Shown here: in pieces, positions 1 through 8,351 of the stretch
Position numbering within the stretch: position 1 is the first letter of the stretch
Layout: each line of letters opens with the position of its first letter
Assembly: GCA_018711185.1 (NCBI GenBank)
Contig: DVIQ01000052.1
Span: 1-49,763, forward strand
Direction of reading: 5' to 3'
DNA from: Candidatus Limivivens intestinipullorum
GTDB taxonomy: Bacteria; Bacillota; Clostridia; Lachnospirales; Lachnospiraceae
DNA length: 49,763 nt
Position numbers and translations under genes: made by a program
Notes under the pieces: model-generated
Told to the model about the DNA's origin: nothing
Seen by the model: only the letters and a program-made list of their open reading frames with translations
Databases searched by the model: none

Positions 1-261
1 AACATCGCGGATTCATTGAAAATTCGCTTCGCGAATGGAATCCGCTCACGCCTGAATCATCTTCTTACGCCGCAAACAGCAGGTGTTTGCGGCTGCTGCG
101 AATCGTTCTATCTTTACAATTCACAGCCCTCCGGTCCGTGAACAGCAACATCGCGGATTCATTGAAAATTCGCTTCGCGAATGGAATCCGCTCACGCCTG
201 AATCATCTTCTTACGCCGCAAACAGCAGGTGTTTGCGGCTGCTGCGAATCGTTCTATCTTT
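1..261. repeat. Two direct copies of a 115-bp palindromic intergenic element
   Basis: Bases 1-115 are repeated without visible change at 147-261, a period of 146. Each copy holds two foldable parts. The first pairs GCGGATTC (7-14) with GAATCCGC (38-45) around an inner ATTCGC/GCGAAT stem (22-27 with 31-36). The second is a perfect 10-bp hairpin, GCCGCAAACA (69-78) with TGTTTGCGGC (84-93) around a 5-base loop. A third copy of the second part lies at 8225-8275. The right copy ends inside the likely -35 box of glnN. No open frame here looks like a gene; the window edge may cut off further copies. The look is that of a REP- or MITE-like dispersed element. Confidence 0.85.
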
Positions 262-287
262 TCAAATGCGGAAAAATGTGCTATGAT
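259..287 (+). promoter_or_regulatory. Putative promoter of glnN
   Basis: TTTTCA (259-264) and TATGAT (282-287) are separated by 17 bases, and a TG precedes the -10 box by one base, which makes an extended -10. The -35 box straddles the end of the upstream palindromic repeat. A short inverted repeat, GTTAT/ATAAC (289-303), lies at the expected transcription start and could bind a regulator. Confidence 0.55.
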
Positions 288-332
288 CGTTATTATGCAT
301 AACATTTGGAAACAGCGAAGATGGAGGAAAAG

Positions 333-2456
333 ATGAGTAAAAGGAGCAGCGAAAAAATCAACGCGGCGGAAATTTTCGGCCAGAATGTATTTAACGACAA
401 GGTGATGAGGGAACGCCTGCCCAAAAAGGTGTACAATGAGCTTCACAAGACCATAGACGAGGGCAAGGAGCTGGATCCCATGACGGCGGAGGTTGTGGCT
501 GCGGCCATGAAAGACTGGGCAGTAGAGAAGGGAGCAACCCATTACACCCACTGGTTCCAGCCCCTGACCGGGTTTACGGCGGAAAAGCACGATGCTTTTC
601 TGACAGCTCCGGATAAGGAAGGAAACGTTTTGCTGGAGTTTTCCGGCAAAGAGCTGATCAAGGGTGAGCCGGATGCCTCCTCCTTCCCCTCCGGCGGTCT
701 GCGGGCAACTTTTGAGGCCAGAGGCTATACGGCCTGGGATTGTACCTCCCCGGCGTTTGTCCGGGAGGATGGCGCGGGAGCGATCCTGTGTATTCCTACG
801 GCTTTTTGTTCTTATAAGGGCGAGGCCCTGGATCAGAAGACACCTCTGCTGCGTTCCATGGAGGCGGTTCAGTCCCAGGCCCTTCGTCTGCTGCGCCTGT
901 TTGGAAACACCACATCCAGAAAGGTAAAGCCTTCCGTGGGCGTGGAGCAGGAGTACTTTATTGTGGACAGGGAGAAGTACCTGAAGAGAAAAGACCTGAT
1001 CTTTACCGGGCGTACCCTGTTTGGCGCCATGCCGCCCAAAGGCCAGGAGCTGGACGATCACTATTTCGGCGTGATCCGCCAGCGCATCGGCGCGTTTATG
1101 AGGGACGTAAACCAGGAACTCTGGAAGCTGGGCGTGTCCGCGAAGACCCAGCACAACGAGGTGGCTCCGGGCCAGCATGAGCTTGCGCCGATTTACGCGG
1201 AGTGCAACGTGGCGGCAGACCACAATCAGATCATCATGGAAACCTTAAAGCGCGTGGCGGAGGAGCACGGACTCCAGTGCCTGCTCCACGAGAAGCCTTT
1301 TGCCGGAGTAAACGGTTCCGGCAAGCACAACAACTGGTCCCTGACCACAGACGACGGCATCAACATGCTGGATCCAGGAAAGACCCCCCATGAGAATATC
1401 CAGTTTCTTCTGGTACTGACCTGTATCCTGAAGGCGGTGGATGAGCATGCGGATCTTCTGAGGGAGTCCGCCGCGGATCCCGGAAATGATCACCGCCTGG
1501 GGGCTAACGAGGCGCCGCCAGCCATCATCTCCGTATTCCTGGGCGAGCAGCTTGAGGATGTGCTTCGCCAGTTGATCAGCACCGGAGCGGCTACCCACAG
1601 CTTAAAGGGCGGAAAGCTCCATACCGGTGTAAAAACCCTTCCGGACTTCAACCGGGACGCCACGGACCGGAACCGCACCTCGCCTTTTGCCTTTACCGGA
1701 AACAAGTTCGAGTTCCGTATGGTGGGATCAAGGGATTCCGTGGCAGAGTGCAACGTGGTTCTGAATACGATTGTGGCGGAAGCCTTCTCCGATGCCTGCG
1801 ACGTTCTGGAACAGGCGGAGGATTTTGATCTGGCGGTTCACGACCTGATCAAGCAGTACGCTACGGAGCATCAGCGGATTGTGTTTAACGGAAACGGCTA
1901 TTCGGAGGAGTGGATCGAGGAAGCCGCAAGGCGCGGCCTCCCCAACATCACGAACATGGTGGACGCGATTCCTGCCCTGACTACAGAAAAGGCCATTCGC
2001 CTTTTTGAAAAATTCGGTGTTTTCAATCGCTCCGAGCTGGAATCCAGAGAGGAAATCCAGTATGAGAGCTACGCTAAGGTAATTAACATCGAAGCCAGAT
2101 CCATGATCGATATTGCCAGCAAGCATATCATCCCCGCAGTGATGCGCTACGCTAGGAATCTTGCCGGAACGGCCAATGAGATCAAGACCGCGGGCGCGGA
2201 CGTGACGGTGCCCATGAATCTCTTGAAGGAGACCACCCATCTGCTGTCTGAGACGAAAAAGGCTCTGGCAAAGCTTGAGGATAAAACCAGGATTGCCGCC
2301 GAGATGTCTTCCGGAAGAGATCAGGCAAAGTATTACTATGACGCGGTCTGCACCGCTATGGAAGAACTCCGGGTTCCAGTGGATAAGCTGGAAATGCTGG
2401 TAGACAAAGAGGAGTGGCCGATGCCCTCCTATGGAGATCTTTTATTCGAAGTATAA
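333..2456 (+). CDS. glnN: Type III glutamine synthetase (GSIII)
   Basis: Makes glutamine from glutamate, ammonia and ATP in the cytoplasm. The protein is 707 residues, the usual length of the large GSIII class and far above the about 450 of GSI. It has the GSIII N-terminus ([12 protein letters not shown]), the [12 protein letters not shown] segment, the VEQEYFIVD metal-site strand, the [10 protein letters not shown] nucleotide-binding segment and the [20 protein letters not shown] block. The ATG at 333 is chosen because GGAGG (323-327) sits five bases upstream; TTG at 306 and ATG at 321 are in frame but badly spaced. It has its own promoter and terminator, so it is probably monocistronic. No GlnR or NtrC site was identified. 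Confidence 0.97.
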   Translation: MSKRSSEKINAAEIFGQNVFNDKVMRERLPKKVYNELHKTIDEGKELDPMTAEVVAAAMKDWAVEKGATHYTHWFQPLTGFTAEKHDAFLTAPDKEGNVLLEFSGKELIKGEPDASSFPSGGLRATFEARGYTAWDCTSPAFVREDGAGAILCIPTAFCSYKGEALDQKTPLLRSMEAVQSQALRLLRLFGNTTSRKVKPSVGVEQEYFIVDREKYLKRKDLIFTGRTLFGAMPPKGQELDDHYFGVIRQRIGAFMRDVNQELWKLGVSAKTQHNEVAPGQHELAPIYAECNVAADHNQIIMETLKRVAEEHGLQCLLHEKPFAGVNGSGKHNNWSLTTDDGINMLDPGKTPHENIQFLLVLTCILKAVDEHADLLRESAADPGNDHRLGANEAPPAIISVFLGEQLEDVLRQLISTGAATHSLKGGKLHTGVKTLPDFNRDATDRNRTSPFAFTGNKFEFRMVGSRDSVAECNVVLNTIVAEAFSDACDVLEQAEDFDLAVHDLIKQYATEHQRIVFNGNGYSEEWIEEAARRGLPNITNMVDAIPALTTEKAIRLFEKFGVFNRSELESREEIQYESYAKVINIEARSMIDIASKHIIPAVMRYARNLAGTANEIKTAGADVTVPMNLLKETTHLLSETKKALAKLEDKTRIAAEMSSGRDQAKYYYDAVCTAMEELRVPVDKLEMLVDKEEWPMPSYGDLLFEV

Positions 2457-2461
2457 AGCGG

Positions 2462-2494
2462 AAAACGCTTCGCAAATCGTGCGGAGCGTTTTTG
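2462..2494 (+). terminator. Rho-independent terminator after glnN
   Basis: AAAACGCT (2462-2469) pairs with AGCGTTTT (2485-2492) around a loop with a small inner CGC/GCG stem, and ends in a T run. It lies 5 bases after the glnN stop codon. Confidence 0.8.
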
Positions 2495-2580
2495 TTCACG
2501 TAAGGTCATGTCTGATAAAAGAGCGGCCGCTGTGCACGGGAAACGCCGCGGCAGGCAGAGAAAAAGGAGGAGCTGATACT

Positions 2581-3501
2581 ATGAAGAAAATCAATCTTGG
2601 AACAAGTGCCCTTCAGGTGCCGGTGATCGGCCTGGGCTGCATGCGCATCACGGAGCTGTCGGAAAAGGAGATTCCGGCTTATCTGGACAAATGCCTGGAA
2701 CTGGGAATTTCGTTTTTTGACCACGCCGATATTTACGGAAACGGCGAGTGCGAGAAGCAATTCGCAAAAGGCTTTGCCCAGCTTGACGCGGGGCGGGAGC
2801 AGGTGATTCTCCAGTCAAAGTGCGGAATACGTCCGGGGGTGATGTACGATTTCTCAAAAGAGCATATTCTGCGCTCCGTGGATGAGATTTTAACAAGATT
2901 GGACACGGAATACCTGGACGTGCTGGTTCTGCACAGGCCGGACGCGCTGATGGAGCCGGAAGAGGTCGCGGCAGCCTTTGACGAGCTGGAGCAGTCCGGA
3001 AAGGTACGGTATTTCGGTGTGTCGAACCACAGGCCTTCCCAGATCGAGCTTCTGAAAAAATGCGTGAAGCAGGAGATTCTGACGGACCAGCTTCAGATGA
3101 GTCTGGCGTTTTCCGGCATGATCGCCTCAGGTATGGAGGTAAATATGGCGACAGAGGGCGGAATCGACCGGGACGGCAGCGTCCTTGACTACTGCAGGCT
3201 TCACGACATTACGGTGCAGACCTGGTCCCCCTTCCAGAAGGGCGGCTGGCGGGGAACTTTCATCGGCAGTGAGGAGTATCCCCAGCTGAACAAGCTGCTG
3301 AATGAATTTGCCGAAAAGTACGGCGCGACTCCCACGGGTATCGCCTCCGCCTGGATCCTGCGCCATCCAGCAAAGATGCAGCTCATCGCCGGGACCATGA
3401 ATCCCACCCGGATAGAGGAGATTGCCAAGGCCGCGGATATTACCTTGGAAAGGGAGGAGTGGTATCGGCTCTATCTCGCTGCCGGCCATATTCTTCCATA
3501 A
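2581..3501 (+). CDS. Aldo/keto reductase family oxidoreductase
   Basis: An NADPH-dependent oxidoreductase of the AKR superfamily with a TIM-barrel fold; the substrate cannot be told from sequence. The protein is 306 residues. The catalytic tetrad is visible: Asp47 and Tyr52 in FFDHADIYGNGE, Lys80 in LQSKCGI and His118 in VLVLHRPD. The C-terminal IAGTMNPTRIEEI segment is the cofactor-phosphate-binding end of the barrel. It most resembles the YdhF-type group. ATG at 2581 follows AAAAAGGAGG by ten bases; the open frame extends to 2431, but that extension overlaps glnN and its terminator. No 4Fe-4S cysteine cluster follows the barrel. Confidence 0.93.
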   Translation: MKKINLGTSALQVPVIGLGCMRITELSEKEIPAYLDKCLELGISFFDHADIYGNGECEKQFAKGFAQLDAGREQVILQSKCGIRPGVMYDFSKEHILRSVDEILTRLDTEYLDVLVLHRPDALMEPEEVAAAFDELEQSGKVRYFGVSNHRPSQIELLKKCVKQEILTDQLQMSLAFSGMIASGMEVNMATEGGIDRDGSVLDYCRLHDITVQTWSPFQKGGWRGTFIGSEEYPQLNKLLNEFAEKYGATPTGIASAWILRHPAKMQLIAGTMNPTRIEEIAKAADITLEREEWYRLYLAAGHILP

Positions 3502-3700
3502 AATACGCCGTCGGGCTTATCGCGCAATCTGCATACGCCTGCGGATTTTTAAAGTAAACCTGCATACGCCCGCAAGGCAGGCGTACCACCGTCCCGCAAA
3601 AATCCGGCGGGCGTACTTGGCATCTCTGAATGCATGCCGCCTATTCGGCGGCGAACTTTTAAAGTAAAAAAAGAACGCCCGAAAGGCGCTCTGAAATGGG
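3502..3700. repeat. Palindrome-rich intergenic stretch
   Basis: No gene is supported here. The stretch contains CGGATTTTT (3542-3550) facing AAAAATCCG (3598-3606), an inner TACGCC/GGCGTA pair, a GCCGCC/GGCGGC hairpin (3636-3652) and two copies of the 12-mer TTTTAAAGTAAA. On the minus strand a GAGCGCC/GGCGTTC stem followed by seven T looks like a terminator, but no minus-strand gene ends here. Confidence 0.5.
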
Positions 3701-3703
3701 AGG

Positions 3704-3820
3704 ATGCCAGGTAGCTTGGATACCTGGCATGTATTATGAAAAAGTTTGCTCAAATAGTATGATTGGTTGGCGTCTACCAGCTATTTGATCTTCTTCAGTA
3801 TAGGCCAGAGAAATGAAGAA
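3704..3820 (+). ncRNA. Candidate structured RNA: three consecutive hairpins
   Basis: Three perfect inverted repeats follow one another. ATGCCAGGTA (3704-3713) pairs with TACCTGGCAT (3721-3730). TCAAATAG (3750-3757) pairs with CTATTTGA (3781-3788) and encloses a TGGT/ACCA pair. TTCTTCA (3791-3797) pairs with TGAAGAA (3814-3820). The stretch is more AT-rich than its surroundings and lies in a 450-base gap between genes. It matches no riboswitch or small RNA consensus that I know. A separate promoter for the next gene lies downstream, so it need not be that gene's leader. Confidence 0.4.
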
Positions 3821-3891
3821 AAAATGAGTGTCAGGTAAAAGAATTTTAAAACTAACATGAATAATCTATGAACGAAGGGAACAGCAAAAGC

Positions 3892-3920
3892 TTGCAGGCG
3901 CCGCCATTTTCTGGTATATT
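3892..3920 (+). promoter_or_regulatory. Putative promoter of the WecG/TagA-like gene
   Basis: TTGCAG (3892-3897) and TATATT (3915-3920) are separated by exactly 17 bases, about 30 bases before the start codon at 3953. Confidence 0.55.
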
Positions 3921-3952
3921 ATTTGACAGATAGTCAGCGGGCAGGTGAAAGT

Positions 3953-4630
3953 ATGAGTGAACGAATAGTGGTGTTGGGAACGCGCCTGGAGAGCCGGAGC
4001 GCGGAGGAAAGCCTTGAGAAAATCCGGGAGTTTCTCACGGAGGACGGACTGAAGATCGCGGGAATCATTACCGCGGGCACACTCCTTGAAGCCGAAAAAT
4101 CAGAAGAATACCGGCAGCAGATCGAGCAGCTGAATCTGGGGATTATCCGGGATCGGGAGGTCCTGGAAGCGGCCGGGATTACGGTTCCGGAGCGGCTGTG
4201 GGAGGCGGAGGATAACTGGGTTATGGCTGACCTGGTTCATTATCTGGAGGCGGAGCAGAAAAGTGTGGTTCTGCTGGCGCAGACTGCCCAGGGACGCGCG
4301 GCCCAGGAGCAGGATCTGCAGGAGATCTGTCCCTCCATCCATATCGCCGGGAGCTTTTCCCTGGAAGAGCTGGAAGCGGAGGGCGAGGGGATGGACAGCC
4401 TGCTGAACCGCTTAAACGCCATCGCGGCGGATGTGATTTTCGCTTATCTGCCAAGCCCATTCCAGGAAAATTTTGTTTACGGAAACCGCCAGAAGATCAA
4501 CGCCCGGCTCTGGATTGGCCTTGGAAAAAACAGCAGCGTGCAGAAAGGAAGCAAGGCGAGACAGAAATTTCTGGAGCGCATTCTGGAGCGGCGCAGCTTC
4601 CGCAAGCGGGTAGCGGAATTTCACGAATAG
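3953..4630 (+). CDS. Divergent WecG/TagA/CpsF-like glycosyltransferase-fold protein
   Basis: A 225-residue cytoplasmic protein. Its order of segments follows the WecG/TagA family, which transfers N-acetylmannosamine-type sugars to lipid carriers: a WVMADLVHYL helix, a VVLLAQTAQGRAAQEQ strand-helix at the place of the family LLGG segment, a CPSIHIAGSF strand, then NAIAADVIFAYLPSPFQENF with FVYGNRQKINARLWIGLG. The family GLGxPKQE motif reads YLPSPFQE here, and the substrate-binding N-terminus is not conserved. It may be catalytically altered. ATG at 3953 follows AGGTGA by four bases; the TTG at 3923 lacks such a site. It stands alone, with the polysaccharide locus 36 kb away. Confidence 0.6.
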   Translation: MSERIVVLGTRLESRSAEESLEKIREFLTEDGLKIAGIITAGTLLEAEKSEEYRQQIEQLNLGIIRDREVLEAAGITVPERLWEAEDNWVMADLVHYLEAEQKSVVLLAQTAQGRAAQEQDLQEICPSIHIAGSFSLEELEAEGEGMDSLLNRLNAIAADVIFAYLPSPFQENFVYGNRQKINARLWIGLGKNSSVQKGSKARQKFLERILERRSFRKRVAEFHE

Positions 4631-4745
4631 GTCTGCAGCCCTCCGTATAAAGCGAAAAGCATAAAAAATCATAAATTTCACTTTCTTTTTTTGCCATTTT
4701 GTATTAGAATATCTGTAATTGGACTGAGGCAAAGGAGTGGAAGCA

Positions 4746-5834
4746 ATGATTTCAAACCAGATTTTGCAGTCAACCATCGAAGGTCTGAAGGTGATTTCCC
4801 GGATCGACCTCTGTGTGATTGACTTGGAGGGCAATGTCCTTGCGACAACATATCCGGAGGCGGAGGAGCATAAGGCTTCCATGCTTCCTTTTGTGGACTC
4901 ACCGGCGGACAGCCAGGTGGTGCAGGGATACCAGTTTTTTAAAATTTTTGACGAGCACCAGCTGGAGTATATTCTCGTGGCAAAGGGCGGCAGCGATGAC
5001 GTGTACATGGTCGGAAAGATGGCTGCCTTCCAGATTCAGAATCTTCTGGTGGCCTACAAAGAGCGGTTCGATAAGGACAATTTTATCAAGAATCTGCTTC
5101 TGGATAATCTGCTCTTGGTAGACATCTATAACCGTGCGAAGAAGCTGCATATCGATGTGGACGCCAGGCGCGTGGTGTTCCTGCTGGAGACGGATCATGA
5201 AAAGGATAGTTCTTCTCTTGAGAATGTCCGTACCATCCTCGGAAGCAAAAACGGGGATTTTATTACGGCTGTGGATGAGAAGAACATCATTGTGGTAAAG
5301 GAGCTGGCCCAGGGCGAGGGCTATCCGGAGATGGAACACACGGCGCAGCAGATTCTGGACTCCGTGGACCCGGGAAAGCGGGAGCAGGCCCATGTGGCCT
5401 ATGGAACCATTGTGGACGAGATTAAGGAGGTTTCCCGTTCCTATAAGGAAGCCAGGATGGCTCTCGACGTGGGAAAGATCTTCTTTAGTGACCGGAACGT
5501 GATCGCCTACAGCTCGCTTGGCATCGGACGTCTGATTTATCAGCTTCCGATTCCCCTGTGCAAAATGTTTATCCGTGAGATTTTCGAGGGAAAATCCCCG
5601 GATGATTTTGATGAGGAAACCCTGACGACGATCAACAAATTCTTTGAGAACAGTCTGAACGTCTCCGAGACGTCCAGACAGCTTTATATTCACCGGAATA
5701 CCCTGGTCTACCGCCTGGATAAGCTCCAGAAGAGCACCGGCCTGGATCTGAGGGTGTTCGAGGACGCCATTACGTTTAAGATCGCGCTTATGGTAGTGCG
5801 CTACATGAAATATATGGAGAATCTGGACTATTAA
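4746..5834 (+). CDS. CdaR/PucR-type transcriptional regulator
   Basis: A 362-residue DNA-binding regulator of the sugar diacid (CdaR) type. The N-terminal ~100 residues form a sensor-like domain (IDLCVIDLEGNVLATTYPE) also seen in CdaR proteins. The middle region (REQAHVAYGTIVDEIKEVSRSYKEARMAL, here in two overlapping helices) is the GGDEF-like CdaR domain. The C-terminus has the PucR helix-turn-helix, with LNVSETSRQLYIHRNTLVYR followed by LDKLQKSTGLDLR. The ATG at 4746 has AAGGAG eight bases upstream; a GTG at 4737 overlaps that site and is rejected. The inducer is unknown, and no sugar-acid operon is adjacent. The glycerate kinase at 28.0 kb is the only obvious candidate target in the window. 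Confidence 0.85.
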   Translation: MISNQILQSTIEGLKVISRIDLCVIDLEGNVLATTYPEAEEHKASMLPFVDSPADSQVVQGYQFFKIFDEHQLEYILVAKGGSDDVYMVGKMAAFQIQNLLVAYKERFDKDNFIKNLLLDNLLLVDIYNRAKKLHIDVDARRVVFLLETDHEKDSSSLENVRTILGSKNGDFITAVDEKNIIVVKELAQGEGYPEMEHTAQQILDSVDPGKREQAHVAYGTIVDEIKEVSRSYKEARMALDVGKIFFSDRNVIAYSSLGIGRLIYQLPIPLCKMFIREIFEGKSPDDFDEETLTTINKFFENSLNVSETSRQLYIHRNTLVYRLDKLQKSTGLDLRVFEDAITFKIALMVVRYMKYMENLDY

Positions 5835-5883
5835 GGCGCCGGCGGGGGAGCGCGCGGTTCAGACCGCGATTTCCTGCATATAC

Positions 5884-5926
5884 AGGTTTTGGCCGAGATA
5901 AAATATATCAGGCCAAAACCTTTCTT
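5884..5926 (+). terminator. Rho-independent terminator after the CdaR-type regulator
   Basis: AGGTTTTGGCC (5884-5894) pairs perfectly with GGCCAAAACCT (5911-5921), and a T-rich stretch follows. A small CGCGGT/ACCGCG hairpin (5853-5868) lies just before it. Confidence 0.85.
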
Positions 5927-5956
5927 GTTCTATAGGAAAGCACTAAATGAAAGGAC

Positions 5957-7285
5957 GTGAACCGCTTGGAGTGGGAAAAGACAGATAAACCGGAGAAAAC
6001 GCCGCAGACGGAGGAACCGGAGAATTTGGAGGAGCCGGGAAAACAGCCGGATGTGCGGCTGGAAAAGCGGCAAAGCTTCTGGACAGGGTTTATGGGAGGC
6101 ATGGTCACAGCTGCTGTACTTGTCCTGGCTGTGCAGCTTGCGGTAAGATACCTGCCGTCCTTTTTTTCGGGGCTGACCTCCGGGACAGACTCCGGTACGA
6201 GCCTGAACCTGGACATGAACGCCGTATATTCCAAGATTTCTTTTTTGGAAGAACTCATTAATGAGCATTATTACGGAGAGGTGGACAGCCAGAATGTCCA
6301 GGAGTACATCTATAAGGGCCTGGTGGCCGGCCTGGACGATATTTACGCGGCCTATTATACTCAGGAGGAACTGGCCAGGATTGAAGAGTCAAATACAGGC
6401 GCTTACGAGGGAATCGGCGTGAATCTGAGCCAGAATACCCTCACCGGGGAGATTACGGTGGCCGAATGCTACGAAGGATCCCCGGCGGCGGAAGCTGGCC
6501 TCCAGGCGGAGGACCAGATCATTGCCGTCAACGGGCAGAGCGTAGAAGGCATGGAGCTTACCGCTGTGTCAGACCTGGTGCGCACCGCGGAAGGGGAGAC
6601 GGTGCGGATTACCGTGATCAGGGAAGGGGAGAACGACAGCCTGGACATCGACGTAAAGCGCGGCCAGGTGGAGCTCCCGACGGTGGAATCTCAAATGCTG
6701 GAAAACGGGACAGGCTACATTAAGATCCTGGAGTTCGACCAGGTAACAGTGGAGCAGTTCCGGAAGGCCAAGGAGGATTTGGAGAGCCAGGGGATGGAAG
6801 CTCTGATTATCGACCTGCGGGATAATCCGGGAGGCGTCCTGGACTCTGTCTGCGATATTCTGCGGGAAATTCTTCCGGAGGGTCTGATCCTTTACACGGA
6901 GACAAAGGACGGAGAGCGGGAGGAATACTACTGCGACGGAGAAAACGAAATCCAGATCCCTCTGGCAGTACTTGTCAATGAGAACAGTGCTAGCGCCTCG
7001 GAGGTTTTTGCCGGCGCGGTGAAGGATTACGGGATCGGGACCCTTGTGGGGACGACCACCTTCGGAAAAGGAATTGTGCAGCAGATTATCCGGATCAACG
7101 ACGGAACGGCGGTGAAGCTGACCATCGCCAAGTATTTTACGCCCAGCGGCAATAACATTCACGAAATCGGAATCGAGCCGGACGTGAAGGTGGAAGTGGC
7201 CTGGGATACAAGCCAGGATGAGGAGGTTTCCATGGAGGAGGATAACCAGCTTCAGACGGCGATCAAAGTTTTGGAGGAAGAGTGA
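5957..7285 (+). CDS. S41 (CtpA/CtpB-type) carboxy-terminal processing protease
   Basis: A membrane-tethered serine protease that trims exported proteins near their C-termini. The 442 residues run as an acidic N-terminal tail, one transmembrane segment (about residues 44-66), a linker, a PDZ domain (GIGVNLSQNTLTGEITVAE onward) and the S41 domain. The Ser/Lys dyad lies in NENSASASEVFAGA and TTFGKGIVQ. A Pro/Glu-rich cytoplasmic tail is ordinary for clostridial CtpA. The start is uncertain: GTG 5957 lies one base after AAAGGA, while the in-frame TTG at 5966 has better spacing (ten bases). Its stop codon overlaps the next start (TGATG), so the two genes are translationally coupled. Confidence 0.95.
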   Translation: MNRLEWEKTDKPEKTPQTEEPENLEEPGKQPDVRLEKRQSFWTGFMGGMVTAAVLVLAVQLAVRYLPSFFSGLTSGTDSGTSLNLDMNAVYSKISFLEELINEHYYGEVDSQNVQEYIYKGLVAGLDDIYAAYYTQEELARIEESNTGAYEGIGVNLSQNTLTGEITVAECYEGSPAAEAGLQAEDQIIAVNGQSVEGMELTAVSDLVRTAEGETVRITVIREGENDSLDIDVKRGQVELPTVESQMLENGTGYIKILEFDQVTVEQFRKAKEDLESQGMEALIIDLRDNPGGVLDSVCDILREILPEGLILYTETKDGEREEYYCDGENEIQIPLAVLVNENSASASEVFAGAVKDYGIGTLVGTTTFGKGIVQQIIRINDGTAVKLTIAKYFTPSGNNIHEIGIEPDVKVEVAWDTSQDEEVSMEEDNQLQTAIKVLEEE

Positions 7286-8142
7286 TGAGCGACAGAATTA
7301 TTTTTCGTGCAATGTTAAGCGAGATAAAGGAGCTGGCGGAAGAAAACGGAAACCGCCTTACCAGGGAGCAGATACGGGACTTCTTTCGGGAATCCAATCT
7401 GACCCAGGAGCAGCTTGAGATGGTGACGGCCTACCTGGCGGGAGAAAAAATCCAGATTGAGGGATACGAAAAGAAACAGGAAGCCGCCGATACTGTCCTG
7501 GATGGGGAGCAGAGCCAAAGTCCGGAAAGCGACTGGAATCAGAGGCAGAACACAGGTGCGGCCGGACCTGGGGAAGAAGAGAAAAAGGAAGCCGGGGCTG
7601 ATGCCGCGGGGACGCAGCCCATGGAGATTTACCGTGAGGAGCTTCAGCATCTGGAAACGCTTTCCCAGGCGGAGCGTCTGAACCTTTTCTGGCAGGCGGC
7701 GGCAGGGGAGCAGACCGCGAAAAGCAGCCTGACCCACGCCTATCTCCAGACAGTGTATGATCTCTCCAAAACCTATCTCTACGACAGGATTTCCCAGGGG
7801 GATCTGGTACAGGAGGGAAATGTGGGCCTTCTGCTGGCCTTAGAGGAGCTGACGCCCGGTCAGACCCTGGAAGAATACGAGCAGTTTCTCTTTAACCGGA
7901 TTCAGGAGGCGATGGAAGACGCAGTTCAGGAAAGCCAGGATTTGGAGGAAATGGGGGAGAAGCTCGCGAAACGGGCGGACCAACTGAAGGAGGCCGCGGA
8001 GAATCTGAAGGAAGAGCTTGGACGGAAAGTTTCCATAGAAGAGCTTTCCGCCTATCTGGAAATGCCCCTGGAAGAGATCAAGGATATCCTCCGTATGGCG
8101 GGAGATGAAATCCAGGTAACTGCCCTGCATAAGGAAGAATGA
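7285..8142 (+). CDS. Sigma-70-like protein with degenerate region 2
   Basis: A 285-residue acidic protein coupled to the S41 protease by a one-base overlap. Residues about 1-60 resemble sigma region 1.1 (LTREQIRDFFRESNLTQEQLE). After a charged, low-complexity linker comes a region-2-like block: LTHAYLQTVYDLSKTYLYD, then GDLVQEGNVGLLLALEEL, the match to the conserved QEGN-GL helix. The -10 recognition helix of true sigma factors (ending YATWWIRQAI) is not recognisable. A short region-3-like helix-turn-helix (VSIEELSAYLEMPLEEIKDI) ends the protein, and region 4 is absent. It probably cannot act as an ordinary sigma factor. It could bind core polymerase or be an anti-sigma-like decoy. Confidence 0.65.
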   Translation: MSDRIIFRAMLSEIKELAEENGNRLTREQIRDFFRESNLTQEQLEMVTAYLAGEKIQIEGYEKKQEAADTVLDGEQSQSPESDWNQRQNTGAAGPGEEEKKEAGADAAGTQPMEIYREELQHLETLSQAERLNLFWQAAAGEQTAKSSLTHAYLQTVYDLSKTYLYDRISQGDLVQEGNVGLLLALEELTPGQTLEEYEQFLFNRIQEAMEDAVQESQDLEEMGEKLAKRADQLKEAAENLKEELGRKVSIEELSAYLEMPLEEIKDILRMAGDEIQVTALHKEE

Positions 8143-8224
8143 GACTATTCGCGAAGCCAGCCGCCTGCTGAATCACACCGGCCCGCAGCTACGCAGCAGG
8201 TGCGCGGCTCTGGTGTGAAAAGGA

Positions 8225-8275
8225 ACCATTTTCTTACGCCGCAAACAGCAAGTGTTTGCGGCTGCTGTGAATGGT
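8225..8275. repeat. Third copy of the GCCGCAAACA palindrome
   Basis: The core of the repeat at 1-261 recurs with about two changes: GCCGCAAACA (8238-8247) pairs with TGTTTGCGGC (8253-8262). Here the element is also bounded by a new outer pair, ACCATT (8225-8230) and AATGGT (8270-8275). Just upstream, TCACACC/GGTGTGA encloses another GC-rich palindrome (about 8172-8219). Confidence 0.75.
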
Positions 8276-8316
8276 AACATAACGTTACATGATTTTAATA
8301 ATTTTGTAATAAATAC

Positions 8317-8345
8317 TTGAAAAGTTATTGCGGAAATGTTATAAT
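8317..8345 (+). promoter_or_regulatory. Strong promoter for the lipoprotein gene
   Basis: TTGAAA (8317-8322) and TATAAT (8340-8345) have a 17-base spacer, and TG stands one base before the -10 box. Transcription should start near 8352, giving a leader of about 135 bases. Confidence 0.75.
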
Positions 8346-8351
8346 CTGTTC

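Noticed and set aside
1..261. CRISPR-like direct repeats
   Set aside because: Only two 115-bp units with internal palindromes and a 31-bp gap; no array of short repeats with unique spacers, and no cas gene in the window.
192..1223. 343-codon minus-strand frame over the repeat and glnN
   Set aside because: Antisense to glnN; its end is only the translated palindrome.
3517..3753. 78-codon minus-strand frame in the 3.5-3.9 kb gap
   Set aside because: Runs through palindromes and lacks a ribosome site; the minus-strand terminator-like stem lies inside it.
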